Source of the DNA: Planctomycetales bacterium
GTDB lineage: Bacteria > Planctomycetota > Phycisphaerae > SM23-33
Assembly (NCBI GenBank): GCA_030642005.1
Contig: DAOWOP010000023.1
Span: 1-23,229, forward strand
Direction: 5' to 3'
Length of the DNA: 23,229 nt
A program made the position numbers and the translations under genes. The notes under the pieces were generated by a model. That model was not told where the DNA came from. It saw only the letters and a list, made by a program, of their open reading frames with translations, and did not search any database. Numbering within the stretch: the stretch's first letter is position 1; the number at the start of each line of letters is the position of its first letter. Below, one piece after another: positions 7,170 to 14,833 of the stretch.

Positions 7170-8918
7170 GTGAGAAATTTGACTGTTCATCCTGCTTCAT
7201 CGCCGAGAAAGATAATCAATCCCCCGCCTCTGGTCGTCTATATCAACGGCCGGCGGAGAAGGGATATGCACGTGGCAAGGTGGAGTATTCTGCCCGGTCC
7301 TGATTTCGCTCGCGCCAGGATCGCCCTTGCCATGACCGGCCCGAACCGTCCCGCCCACCGCATTGAGGATATTAGAACACTTCCGGCGGTGGGATCCGGT
7401 TTGCAAATTCGTCTGACCGGCTCACGCCGGAGTGTGGTGTTCGACGGTTACGTGAGTCGGCATCTGGCCGGTGTCGGGCCTGACGAAGAACATCTCGCCA
7501 TCGAAGCAGAAGAGGTCCTGGCGGCGCGCCTGAACCGGCTCATCACCGGACGGTGGCAGGAGAGCGGCGCCTCGGCCGTCTTCGTACCCGTCGGCAACTG
7601 CGTCTTCAACGCCGATCCGGAAGGATTGGCATGTGAGGAAACGTACGAGATACATTCCCGTTTCTGTCGGCTCTTCTGCTCCGGGACGGGTGGGCGACTC
7701 TGGTCTGTCGCCGACATCCTGAATTATCTCCTGGCGACTAATGTCCCTGCTGACATAGGCGTATCGGGTCAGGAAGAAATGGCGTGTCTGGCCGGTGCGA
7801 TATATCCGCCTCGGCTTTCGCTGACAGGGTTGCCGGTGTGTGAGGCGATCACCCGCACAGCGGCTCTTGCCGGGTTTGCGATTCGGAGCGGTTCGGTCAG
7901 GGGAAATGGTCGGACGTCCCTTGTCTTCTACCGTCCGGGGCGGACAGGCAGGCGAAGGGCCCTCCGGCTCCAGCGGGCCGGCGAAACACTCGACGCCAGG
8001 CGGAGCAACCTTTGGAAGGGCATGATAACTTTCAATCATAGGCCGTCGCGGCGGATGGTCTCGGTCATCGGCGACCTGAAGCGATATGAATCAACCTTCA
8101 CGCTCAAAAAAGGCTGGCCGGTCGCCCTGGAGTCCTATCACTACCGCGATTTCGTCCGCGGCGAGGCGGCCGACTGGCCGGAAACAGCCGACGTGTTCCG
8201 CAAATGGGTGCTGAACGAATCAGGGCGGTACTGTGACGAACCTTACAACCTCGAAAGGCACGACTTCTCCGATGTCAGCAGCGAGGATTTTATCCTGGCC
8301 GAAAACCGGCTGTTCAGACCATGCCTGTCGGTTGCTTCAACAGGCGAAAGTCTCGGCATCGTCGTCGAAGTCAGTTACGACGACGGAACAACCTGGCGGC
8401 GTTACGGCGGGGCGATTCGAGTCGCCGCCGACGAGTGCGCAATCTATCTGGCAGACGACGCCCTGCCGGCGGATTATTTTCAGGCCGTCGCTATCGACGA
8501 GACCGTTAAGGTCCGAGTAACGGCTACCGTTACATCGGACCGGCGAATCAACGCCGAGGTGTCCGGCGACGCCTCATGCCCGGCGAAAATCGTCCAGGTT
8601 CCCTCCGCACAATGGGCAAAGGTCCACAGCGACAGCATATTTTACCAATGCGAGGACCTGCCCGCCCCGATTGAACGCGACGACATGGACCGCCTGATTC
8701 AAATTGCAATAAGCCTGCGCGAGTCACGGTCTTCGGCGGTCGAAGCGGATCTGTCGCTTGGCCGGGTCGATGCGACCTGCGACGTCGGAGACATCATCGA
8801 GCAGGTCGAGGGGCGACAACTTGAACTGACCGTCTTTCCCGGCGCAGTGCCGCACATCCGCGCCGTCGAGCACCGCTGCGGCGAGGAATGGACAACGCAT
8901 CTGAAAGTGAGTGGATAA
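7170..8918 (+). CDS. Phage tail hub / baseplate-like protein
   Basis: A 582-aa protein. The frame is open from 7104, but GTG at 7170 is preferred: it has a TAAGGAA site about 8 nt upstream and avoids 56 nt of overlap. The N-terminus follows the pattern of tail hub proteins of the gpD/gp27 type. A short G-containing strand (VVYINGRRRRDM) leads into beta segments with LQIRLTGSRRSVVFDGYVSRH, where G-x-I-x-x then FDGYV is typical, and EEHLAIEAEEVLAARL. Residues about 185-260 (ILNYLLATNVP, VCEAITRTAALAGFAI) are helical, and residues 300-400 contain RMVSVIGDLKRYESTF. The C-terminal third is beta-rich with SYDDGTTWRRYGG. The role would be connecting the tube to the fibre proteins. The homology is inferred without a search. 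Confidence 0.55.
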   Translation: MRNLTVHPASSPRKIINPPPLVVYINGRRRRDMHVARWSILPGPDFARARIALAMTGPNRPAHRIEDIRTLPAVGSGLQIRLTGSRRSVVFDGYVSRHLAGVGPDEEHLAIEAEEVLAARLNRLITGRWQESGASAVFVPVGNCVFNADPEGLACEETYEIHSRFCRLFCSGTGGRLWSVADILNYLLATNVPADIGVSGQEEMACLAGAIYPPRLSLTGLPVCEAITRTAALAGFAIRSGSVRGNGRTSLVFYRPGRTGRRRALRLQRAGETLDARRSNLWKGMITFNHRPSRRMVSVIGDLKRYESTFTLKKGWPVALESYHYRDFVRGEAADWPETADVFRKWVLNESGRYCDEPYNLERHDFSDVSSEDFILAENRLFRPCLSVASTGESLGIVVEVSYDDGTTWRRYGGAIRVAADECAIYLADDALPADYFQAVAIDETVKVRVTATVTSDRRINAEVSGDASCPAKIVQVPSAQWAKVHSDSIFYQCEDLPAPIERDDMDRLIQIAISLRESRSSAVEADLSLGRVDATCDVGDIIEQVEGRQLELTVFPGAVPHIRAVEHRCGEEWTTHLKVSG

Positions 8919-8920
8919 TC

Positions 8921-9478
8921 ATGTCCGGACAGAACGACTATTACGACGCGCTGTGGCAATGGGCGGAAGTTTCCGCCAGCAGGGCTGCACAGTTGGTGCG
9001 AATTACCGCCCACGAGGAATCCAACCGATATACCGCCCGCCCGATTGCCTTCAACGCCGTCGGCGAGACGGAAACCGTCGGTGACGATACGCTGACCGTA
9101 ACCAATCTCGCCGAGCCGACCGGCACCGACGGACAGGTGTCGGCTGATACCGACGCCGTGGCGATCGACGTCGGCGGGCGGTGGATTGTGTTCATCAGAC
9201 CTGTCGGGTCGGCGATTTTTCCCGCCAAGGTAACGGCTTCGCAGGGCAGCGCCGCCTACACCGTCCGCGAGCAGGTCGCCACCGGGGCAGGGACATTCAC
9301 AGACGCGCCCGGCGCGACGAACCTTACCGCGCACAACCTGGCCGAACTGTCTCTCGGCCCCGGTGCAGCCGTTACCGACGACACGATTGTCCTGATCCTG
9401 ACGGTCATGGACAACTCCACGCCGCCGACTGTTCGCTACGTATTCGACCATCCGACCTACGCGAAATACTTGAGTTGA
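8921..9478 (+). CDS. Phage tail-region structural protein
   Basis: A 185-aa protein. The ATG at 8921 lies just after the hub stop. An in-frame ATG at 8888 is preceded by GAGG but would overlap the hub gene by 31 nt, so the start is not certain. The sequence opens with a short aromatic helix (NDYYDALWQWAEVSASRAAQLVRI), followed by Thr/Val-rich beta segments (GDDTLTVTNLAEP, RWIVFIRPVGSAIF) like those of tail decoration or fibre-base proteins, and ends with VRYVFDHPTYAKYLS. No family was recognised. Its position between the hub and the next long tail gene suggests a tail-tip component. Confidence 0.5.
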   Translation: MSGQNDYYDALWQWAEVSASRAAQLVRITAHEESNRYTARPIAFNAVGETETVGDDTLTVTNLAEPTGTDGQVSADTDAVAIDVGGRWIVFIRPVGSAIFPAKVTASQGSAAYTVREQVATGAGTFTDAPGATNLTAHNLAELSLGPGAAVTDDTIVLILTVMDNSTPPTVRYVFDHPTYAKYLS

Positions 9479-9481
9479 ACG

Positions 9482-10522
9482 ATGACCTACGCCGCCACAT
9501 GGACAAACGCGAACGCCCAGGGCCGACTCGACGCCGGCGTGCACTTCATCCACGACGACGATGCCGACGAACAGGCCGGCGCCGTCAATCGCCGACGCCG
9601 GTTGGTGTATCTGGCCGAGCAGGATTTCTCCTCTCAGGTCGGGCCGCTCAAGGACGTCCGTGCCGCCACGCTGGCGACGCAGACGCCCCCGCCGTTCAGG
9701 AACTTCCGCGCCGCTATCACAAACGACATCCTGTCACCTGCCACCGGCGGGCTTGGCGGAAACCCCATCTCGCCGGCGGGGATGGATTGGCTCTGGCCGG
9801 TCGCCGACGCCGATGAGAACAAGATACTCGTAGCATCGAACGCCGGCGCCGGCCAGGTTGCCCTGCTTGACAAACTCAACGCCGCCGGAAACTGGACCGA
9901 TCCGACGCTGACGGCCGGACAGACCGCCGTCCGCGCCGTCCACTTCAACGAACTCCGCCAGGCCGTCGAGTGGGTACGCCGCGGTCGGTGGCGAATGCCG
10001 ATCTATTTCTCCGGCGGGATTTTCTCAATCCTTCCGGACACGCCGTGGATAGGCTCTTCGATAGCCAACAACGGCGTGAACGAACTGCGGGACGTCGCTT
10101 TCGTCCGCGCCCGCACGACCGATTCGCCACCACTGGGGCTGACGAATGTTACCGTGCGCCCGGCGACGAAAATCGAACTGACCGTCGATACGACCTGCGA
10201 CGTGGAAATCTATCACTGCCTCCGCGCAATCGATTTCGCCGCCGACCCGCCGACGTGGAACGAATACGACCATAGCGCGTCAGCCGCCTGGACGACGCCC
10301 GGCGGGACAGGCGCAGGCGACGCGACCTATATCGGTTCGGTGAGCCTGACGGCCAATGTTGCAGGCCAACTGTCGAATGCCGCGCTTGTCTCGGCCGTCC
10401 AGGCGATGATCGACGGGGCCGAACAGAACTTCCTCGTCCGCAGAAGTAACACCGGATACGAAACCATCGGCATCACCGGAGAACTGACCGTCGAGTTCGG
10501 CCTCGACACGCCACCGAACTGA
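9482..10522 (+). CDS. Phage tail/fibre protein
   Basis: A 346-aa protein starting three bases after the previous stop. Features include an N-terminal segment rich in Asp/Glu and Arg (FIHDDDADEQAGAVNRRRR) and a region with the W-x-D-P-T-L-T-A-G motif (NWTDPTLTAGQTAVRAVHFNEL), which resembles an N-terminal attachment motif of tail appendages. A helix (LRQAVEWVRRGRW) follows, and then a long beta-rich part with Thr/Asp-rich strands (ATKIELTVDTTCDVEIYHCL) and a C-terminal TVEFGLDTPPN. It is probably the last structural gene before the lysis-type cluster. No enzymatic motif was seen. Whether it or the 699-aa protein contacts the host is unknown. Confidence 0.5.
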   Translation: MTYAATWTNANAQGRLDAGVHFIHDDDADEQAGAVNRRRRLVYLAEQDFSSQVGPLKDVRAATLATQTPPPFRNFRAAITNDILSPATGGLGGNPISPAGMDWLWPVADADENKILVASNAGAGQVALLDKLNAAGNWTDPTLTAGQTAVRAVHFNELRQAVEWVRRGRWRMPIYFSGGIFSILPDTPWIGSSIANNGVNELRDVAFVRARTTDSPPLGLTNVTVRPATKIELTVDTTCDVEIYHCLRAIDFAADPPTWNEYDHSASAAWTTPGGTGAGDATYIGSVSLTANVAGQLSNAALVSAVQAMIDGAEQNFLVRRSNTGYETIGITGELTVEFGLDTPPN

Positions 10523-10550
10523 AACACGAATCGAACAAGGAGCAGAAGCG

Positions 10551-10829
10551 ATGCTTTGTCCCAGTCTTATCGGCGATCTGACAAGTTTCGGCGCAGCCGG
10601 TCTTATGGGCGCAATGTGGCTTTGGGAACGACGAAACAGCAGAACCAGAGAAGAACAACTCACCGACGCCCACAGCCGGATCATCCGCGACGAACAGCGG
10701 CTCGGCAAACTCATCGAAGTCGTCGAACACAATACTGTTGCTATGACACGATTCACCGAAACCCAACATTCTGTTCGCCAAACCCTGGCGGACCTTAGAG
10801 AGGAGATTCGAAATGGAAGAAAAACCTGA
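10551..10829 (+). CDS. Small membrane protein with coiled coil, spanin-like candidate
   Basis: A 92-aa protein with an AAGGAG site 8 nt before the ATG. A short hydrophobic segment (about residues 8-25, LTSFGAAGLMGAMWLW) is followed directly by a charged helical, probably coiled-coil region to the end (REEQLTDAHSRIIRDEQRLG, VEHNTVAMTRFTETQHSVRQ). An N-terminal membrane anchor plus a coiled coil matches the layout of an inner-membrane spanin (Rz-like). The lipoprotein gene that follows overlaps its 3' end by 17 nt, as in Rz/Rz1 pairs. The membrane part is short and the topology is not certain, so it may instead be a general holin-associated protein. Confidence 0.5.
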   Translation: MLCPSLIGDLTSFGAAGLMGAMWLWERRNSRTREEQLTDAHSRIIRDEQRLGKLIEVVEHNTVAMTRFTETQHSVRQTLADLREEIRNGRKT

Positions 10830-11091
10830 CCGAGTGTTGATGCTGTGCCTGTTGGCGGCGCTGGTCGTCCTGCCCGTCGTGGCTGGCTGCGGGGGCGTCA
10901 TCATGAACGCCGAGTATTCCGAACTGCTGGACAAAACATGCGCCATATCGGCAGAGACCGCGACGCGGGCAAAAACCGGTGAGATGTCGGCCGGCGATAT
11001 GGCCGAGGCGCTGACGAAGCAGGCTCAAACATGGCGCAAGTTCAAAGACGCCCGCGACGGCAAAGCCACAGGCGGAAAGGACTCCAAGTGA
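10813..11091 (+). CDS. Small lipoprotein, outer-membrane spanin-like candidate
   Basis: A 92-aa protein in another frame from the coiled-coil gene it overlaps. It has a GAGGAG site 7 nt before the ATG. The N-terminus is a lipoprotein signal peptide: a charged start (MEEKPDR), a hydrophobic core (VLMLCLLAALVVLPVV), then lipobox VAGC near residues 23-26. The mature part is short (about 65 residues), Ala/Lys-rich and helical (ISAETATRAKTGEMSAGDMA). A small lipoprotein overlapping a membrane coiled-coil gene in a phage late region is the signature of an Rz1-type outer spanin. Sequence similarity to known spanins is not visible, so this is inference. Confidence 0.55.
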   Translation: MEEKPDRVLMLCLLAALVVLPVVAGCGGVIMNAEYSELLDKTCAISAETATRAKTGEMSAGDMAEALTKQAQTWRKFKDARDGKATGGKDSK

Positions 11092-11414
11092 TGACCATCG
11101 ACGAACTCAAAGTGAAGGTTCCCGAGAAACTCCGGCCTTGGGTCGATGAATACGCCCCGGCGCTGCTGGCGATGAGCGGCGACGAATTCAAGGCATGGCT
11201 CAACCGTCTTATCGTCGGCGACATAGAGGCTGCCTACCGCAGCCTGCTGGCAAAGATGGACAATTCCGCCCTTCTGAATGAATGGGACAGCCTGAACGCC
11301 GATTGGTCCGAGGCGAACGTCAGGAACACTGAACGCATCGCGCTGCAGAAGTCGGCACTGACGGCCTTGATGAGGATACTCTTGGCAGTCGCGTTAGCGG
11401 CTGCCGGGCTTTAA
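11091..11414 (+). CDS. Hypothetical phage protein with C-terminal membrane anchor
   Basis: A 107-aa protein. The frame is open from 11031, but the ATG at 11091 is preferred because it overlaps the previous stop by one base (TGATG) and has a GGAAAGG site upstream. Most of the protein is helical and charged (VPEKLRPWVDEYAPALLAMS, EFKAWLNRLIVGDIEAAYRS). It ends in a hydrophobic stretch (LMRILLAVALAAAGL) that could anchor it in the membrane by its C-terminus. It sits between the spanin-like pair and the holin-like gene, so a lysis-related or antiholin function is possible. No family was recognised. Confidence 0.55.
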   Translation: MTIDELKVKVPEKLRPWVDEYAPALLAMSGDEFKAWLNRLIVGDIEAAYRSLLAKMDNSALLNEWDSLNADWSEANVRNTERIALQKSALTALMRILLAVALAAAGL

Positions 11415-11454
11415 CTCGCTTACCGCGTGGAAACTTTATTGGAGATTGATAATC

Positions 11455-11679
11455 GTGGATAAGACTGAAGCAATAAAACTGCTCGGCGGGACGCTCGCGC
11501 GCGGAATTCTCTGGGCAACTGCCGCACTCGCCGCCAAAACAGGCGTGGAAAACATCTCCGAGAACACAGCCGCCAGCCTCGGCGCATTCGCCGCCGCAGT
11601 CGTAATCGCCGCTGCGTCAGCCTGGTGGTCAAAACGCAAAGACAAAAAACTGCTAGAGACAATACCGGCCGACAAATAG
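11455..11679 (+). CDS. Holin-like small membrane protein
   Basis: A 74-aa protein starting at GTG. GGAG lies 10 nt upstream, which makes this start better than the TTG at 11446. Two hydrophobic segments (about residues 8-26, LGGTLARGILWATAALAAK, and 38-56, SLGAFAAAVVIAAASAWW) are joined by a short polar turn. The protein ends in a strongly basic cytoplasmic tail (SKRKDKKLLE). Small size, two membrane helices and a basic C-terminus fit a class II-type holin that forms the lysis pore. It is the last gene of the dense phage operon. No endolysin gene is adjacent. Confidence 0.6.
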   Translation: MDKTEAIKLLGGTLARGILWATAALAAKTGVENISENTAASLGAFAAAVVIAAASAWWSKRKDKKLLETIPADK

Positions 11680-11730
11680 GCAGGACAAACTTACACAAAA
11701 TACTTGACGCTATCCTAAATCCGCTGGTGG

Positions 11731-11759
11731 TTGACACATTTACTTCCGCCAGTTATATT
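11731..11759 (+). promoter_or_regulatory. Near-consensus sigma70 promoter for the membrane-protein cassette
   Basis: A perfect -35 box TTGACA (11731-11736), a 17-nt spacer and a -10 box TATATT (11754-11759) lie about 56 nt before the ATG of the 131-aa membrane protein. This is the best promoter match noted in the window and would allow expression independent of the phage late operon. Confidence 0.7.
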
Positions 11760-11814
11760 CCCGCTGTGGCCTTTCCTCTGGTGGCGTTGCATTCGATAGA
11801 GGCTGGGGAGTATA

Positions 11815-12210
11815 ATGGGAAAGAAGAAAAGCAAGAGGCAAAAGTCTAAACATTCCGATAATGATGTACGTATATATCGTGCGCACCAAATTGCTTCGGT
11901 TGCGAGAACCGCGTTTCGTGTTGCCGGTGTAGTTGGCGTGGCGTACTATGCTTATCAATCGATTGGGGTCGTAGCTGGAAAAACAACAGACTTCAAGGCT
12001 GTAGTCGAGTTTTTAGCTGGATTGTCTATCAATAAATGGGCTGCTTGGTTAATAGCCGGCATCTGTGGATCGGGTTGGCTTTTAGAACGACGGGTTCGCA
12101 AGAGTCAAATTCAAAGGATTCATCCTCGGATAAAGGCTCTCGAAAAAGACGAGTGGCCAGATCGAACGTCTAGTGGTATAAGAGAGAATGGTGGTAGCCC
12201 AAAGGAGTAA
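11815..12210 (+). CDS. Two-helix membrane protein, first gene of a moron-like cassette
   Basis: A 131-aa protein with a GGGGAG site 5 nt before the ATG and its own strong promoter. A very basic N-terminus (MGKKKSKRQKSKHS) precedes two predicted membrane helices (about residues 32-54, AGVVGVAYYAYQSIGVV; about 75-90, WAAWLIAGICGSGWLL). The C-terminal tail is charged and cytoplasmic (ERRVRKSQIQRIHPRIKALE, then DRTSSGIRENG). Codons and bases are more AT-rich than in the phage structural genes. It lies at the end of the phage block and three bases before a second membrane gene. This fits a lysogenically expressed cargo gene, perhaps superinfection exclusion, but no family was named from sequence. 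Confidence 0.65.
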   Translation: MGKKKSKRQKSKHSDNDVRIYRAHQIASVARTAFRVAGVVGVAYYAYQSIGVVAGKTTDFKAVVEFLAGLSINKWAAWLIAGICGSGWLLERRVRKSQIQRIHPRIKALEKDEWPDRTSSGIRENGGSPKE

Positions 12211-12213
12211 ACC

Positions 12214-12801
12214 ATGATAGCGCCTGAGCTGTCCGCTAAAATTCTCCTCGTTGCATTTTCGTTGATCGTCCTTTACTGGGTGTACTTCATAGAGCTCCGA
12301 AAAACGATCAACACAACCTTTCGCACGGAATTGTTTAAACTCCGGGCCGAACTTTTCGATCAATTTCGCGCAGAGGGAATCTCATACGAACATGAAGCAC
12401 ATCTTCTGTTACGAAGCTTAATAAACGGGCTTATAAGAAACACTGACGTTTTACACCCTGTAAACCTCATAATCACAATCCTTTTGGGCCCAAGAATCCG
12501 AAAGAACGAACTGGATGTCGAGTCTCGATTGAATAGAGCCGTAGAAACTTTGCCGGGACAAGATATTAAGCACTATGTCATGAAACTGCACTATCGCGTG
12601 GCAGTGCGTACATTGCTGTTTGTAGCGTTTGGTTCCGTAACAGGATTTCTTTGTGTCCTAGCGTTGTTCTTTCGTGCGATAATTATCAAAGTATTTCGCC
12701 ACAAACACACAACGGTGAAACGTCAGGTTTACGAGGTAGGATTGCGCGATATTGAACGACGAGCTGAACGATACGGCAGTAAAGACTGGGCATTTGCCTG
12801 A
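12214..12801 (+). CDS. Membrane protein, second gene of the moron-like cassette
   Basis: A 195-aa protein with an AAAGGAG site before the ATG, starting three bases after the first cassette gene stops. A membrane helix lies near the N-terminus (about residues 8-26, AKILLVAFSLIVLYWVYFI). A long soluble helical region follows (TELFKLRAELFDQFRAEGIS, HEAHLLLRSLINGLIRNT), then a second membrane segment (about 133-158, TLLFVAFGSVTGFLCVLALF) and a basic C-terminus. Base composition is clearly more AT-rich than the phage genes to the left and the radical SAM gene to the right, which suggests separate acquisition. The function is unknown. Co-transcription with the upstream gene is very likely. Confidence 0.65.
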   Translation: MIAPELSAKILLVAFSLIVLYWVYFIELRKTINTTFRTELFKLRAELFDQFRAEGISYEHEAHLLLRSLINGLIRNTDVLHPVNLIITILLGPRIRKNELDVESRLNRAVETLPGQDIKHYVMKLHYRVAVRTLLFVAFGSVTGFLCVLALFFRAIIIKVFRHKHTTVKRQVYEVGLRDIERRAERYGSKDWAFA

Positions 12802-12900
12802 TCCTTTTTCAGCACATTCTCGCATAGTATAGACGCAATCTCTCAATATGAAAGATTATCAAGTCGTGCATAGACTTCATGTTGTCTGATTTTCGCCTTC

Positions 12901-14103
12901 ATGTTTTTGCGACAGACTTCACGAATAACAATGCTGAAATATCAGCAACTATCTCTCATCGATTCAGGTAAGCCGGAGCCTCGGTTACCGGTGGATTATC
13001 AGCCTGTCGTGCCCGAGCATTTTTACCCGGAGCGTATCTATCTTAGCAAGGGCAGCCTGTCTTCCGATAACCGGAGACGATTCGTTGATCGCATCTGTCG
13101 GTGCCTCGGCGATGCCGAGGTAATCGAGCGCCTGGACAGACCTCACAACAAAATTGACCTTGGCGAGCCGGACCCGCTGGCCCGCCACCGAAAAGGCAAA
13201 CGAACACTCGTCTTTGGGGAAATCGGAGATTCAGTCCGCTTCAGCAGCGAGGAGGGAAACACCTGCCCAAACTACTGGCACTTCTCGCCATATTCCTTCT
13301 GTCCCTATGGATGCAAGTACTGTTACCTGGCTGGGACGCCGGGGGTGTGGTTCTCGCCGACGGTCAAGATTTACGTCAACCTTCCCGAAATTATTCAAAA
13401 GATCGACGCGGCCGCGAACCGCCTGGCTGAACCCACCGCCTTCTACCTGGGGAAACTCCAGGACGGTTTAGCATTCGATCCTTTGACCGCCTATTCCACG
13501 GTTTTGGCTCCTTTCTTTGCCCGGCACCGCTATGCCCGGCAGATTATCCTGACCAAAAGCGCCGATGTTGACCGCCTGCTCGGCCTGGATCACAGCGGGC
13601 ACACAAACCTTTCATGGAGCATCAATCCCCCCGAAGTGGTTCGACGTTCGGAAGAGAACGTCCCATCTGTCGATGATCGTCTCGATGCGATGCGGCGGTG
13701 CGCGGAGCACGGATACCCCGTCCGTGCGGTGATGATGCCCATGATCCCGGTTGAAAATTGGGAGGACATCTATGCCGATTTCGTTCGCCGGCTGCTGGGG
13801 GCGGTGAGGCTGCAACGTTTGACACTTGGTGGAATCTGTAGTTACAGGAACGCCTCGCATCTGATGGAACGCAAGTGGGGCAAGGCCAATGACGTATCGT
13901 ATCTCACCCGCAGCCAGTCAATATCATCAGACGGACGACTTCGTTACAAAAGCGACATCAGAGCGCGAATGTATGGCCATGTGATTCGCATCGCGCGGGA
14001 AATCCGTCCTGATTTGGAACTGGCTCTTTGCCTCGAAGAACACCACCTTTGGCAGACAGTGGGATTGACAGATTGCATAGGGCGCTGCAACTGCGTTTTG
14101 TAA
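12901..14103 (+). CDS. Radical SAM protein of the spore photoproduct lyase (SPL) family
   Basis: A 400-aa radical SAM enzyme. An ATG at 12931 (giving 390 aa) is an alternative start, and neither has a clear ribosome binding site. The 4Fe-4S motif is C134-PYG-C138-KY-C141, followed by Y142 and by KIYVNLPEII, matching the C-x3-C-x-Y-C-Y and YVNL pattern of SPL. Further family signatures are LSWSINPPEVVRRSE, SVDDRLDAMRRCAEHGYPV and PVENWEDIYADFV, with a C-terminal LEEHHLWQTVGL. SPL repairs UV thymine photoproducts in DNA. Bacillus SPL uses a hydrogen-donor cysteine about 43 residues after the cluster, and no Cys is seen in that stretch here. The C-terminus carries a different Cys pair (CNCVL). 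It is probably an SPL paralogue with another DNA or radical function. Confidence 0.8.
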   Translation: MFLRQTSRITMLKYQQLSLIDSGKPEPRLPVDYQPVVPEHFYPERIYLSKGSLSSDNRRRFVDRICRCLGDAEVIERLDRPHNKIDLGEPDPLARHRKGKRTLVFGEIGDSVRFSSEEGNTCPNYWHFSPYSFCPYGCKYCYLAGTPGVWFSPTVKIYVNLPEIIQKIDAAANRLAEPTAFYLGKLQDGLAFDPLTAYSTVLAPFFARHRYARQIILTKSADVDRLLGLDHSGHTNLSWSINPPEVVRRSEENVPSVDDRLDAMRRCAEHGYPVRAVMMPMIPVENWEDIYADFVRRLLGAVRLQRLTLGGICSYRNASHLMERKWGKANDVSYLTRSQSISSDGRLRYKSDIRARMYGHVIRIAREIRPDLELALCLEEHHLWQTVGLTDCIGRCNCVL

Positions 14104-14112
14104 CACTTCACG

Positions 14113-14142
14113 CTGCCGGGGTAATCGTTATTCCCCCGGCAG
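14113..14142. terminator. Hairpin between two convergent genes
   Basis: A 9-bp perfect stem (CTGCCGGGG with CCCCGGCAG) lies 10 nt after the radical SAM stop and overlaps the 3' end of the TPR lipoprotein gene on the other strand. It could stop transcription from both sides. No U-run is present on either strand, so confidence is limited. Confidence 0.45.
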
Positions 14143-14499
14143 ATCGGGTATGAATCGCAGTTTCGCTCCGGCTGGGCCGGCTTGACGCTGGGCCTGGGAG
14201 AGGTACTTGCTGACGTCGGGATAAGACGGGTCGGCGTCCAGGCAGCACTGGTAATAATAGACTGCCTGCTCGTAAAACTCTCGTGCGTGATAGACCCTGC
14301 CCATGTAGAACAGGGCCGCCGGGTCGGAAGGACTCACCGCCAATGCCCGCTTGAGCGTCGCTTCGGCCTTATCAATCTGGCCGGTCTGGAACTGGCTGGC
14401 GCCTTGCCTGACCAACTGCCGAGTGTCAGGCCCTCCACAGCCCGACAAGGCCACCACGCATATCCAAACTGCCAGGAAAAGAATAATTCCGCGTTTCAT
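14128..14499 (-). CDS. TPR lipoprotein
   Basis: A 123-aa protein. The first 20 residues form a lipoprotein signal peptide (MKRGIILFLAVWICVVAL, then lipobox LSGC), so the mature protein is probably anchored in a membrane facing the periplasm. Two tetratricopeptide-like repeats follow: residues about 27-60 (ASQFQTGQIDKAEATLKRAL) and 61-94 (PAALFYMGRVYHAREFYEQA), with the usual small/aromatic spacing (G-x-Y, A-x-Y-Y). TPRs bind other proteins, and no partner is visible. The gene is convergent with the radical SAM gene. A small cupin gene lies 37 nt upstream on the same strand and could be co-transcribed. Confidence 0.8.
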   Translation of the reverse strand: MKRGIILFLAVWICVVALSGCGGPDTRQLVRQGASQFQTGQIDKAEATLKRALAVSPSDPAALFYMGRVYHAREFYEQAVYYYQCCLDADPSYPDVSKYLSQAQRQAGPAGAKLRFIPDLPGE

Positions 14500-14536
14500 A
14501 ATGTCAGCCCCAGTGTGATAAGAAACAATTATCGAC

Positions 14537-14806
14537 CTATCCGAATTTGTAATGTTTGCGTACCGGCTCGGTTACGTCCCAGGTGCAGTCAAGCCCTTCG
14601 GGAAAGACGACCATCTCATCCGGCCCGAAGGTAACCTTCTCGTCGCCGGCCGTTACGGTAACTTTCCCGGCAAGGACGTAACAGGTCTCCTGCTGGTCGT
14701 AGTGCCAGTCGAACTTTGAGACGTCGCAGGTCCAGATTGGCCAGGACTTGACGCCCATTTTTTCCAGTTCGTCCTCGGCGGGTTTTGTTACCTGGATTTG
14801 ACCCAT
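14537..14806 (-). CDS. Small cupin protein (Cupin_3 / DUF861-like)
   Basis: An 89-aa single cupin domain. The signature is WPIWTCDVSKFDWHYDQQET followed by CYVLAGKVTVTAGDE and FGPDEMVVFPEGLDCTWDV, matching the short cupins in which W-x-W-x-Y-D-x-x-E-T-C-Y-V-L-x-G-x-x-x-V is conserved. Such proteins fold into one beta-barrel, often with a metal bound by His/Glu residues. Here H35 and E40 are plausible ligands but a full set is not obvious. The substrate is unknown. Related proteins occur beside diverse metabolic genes. The ATG has GGAG a few nt upstream. It sits between the TPR lipoprotein gene and tRNA-His. Confidence 0.8.
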   Translation of the reverse strand: MGQIQVTKPAEDELEKMGVKSWPIWTCDVSKFDWHYDQQETCYVLAGKVTVTAGDEKVTFGPDEMVVFPEGLDCTWDVTEPVRKHYKFG

Positions 14807-14833
14807 AATCGGTTCTCCGGCATTGCAGGATTT

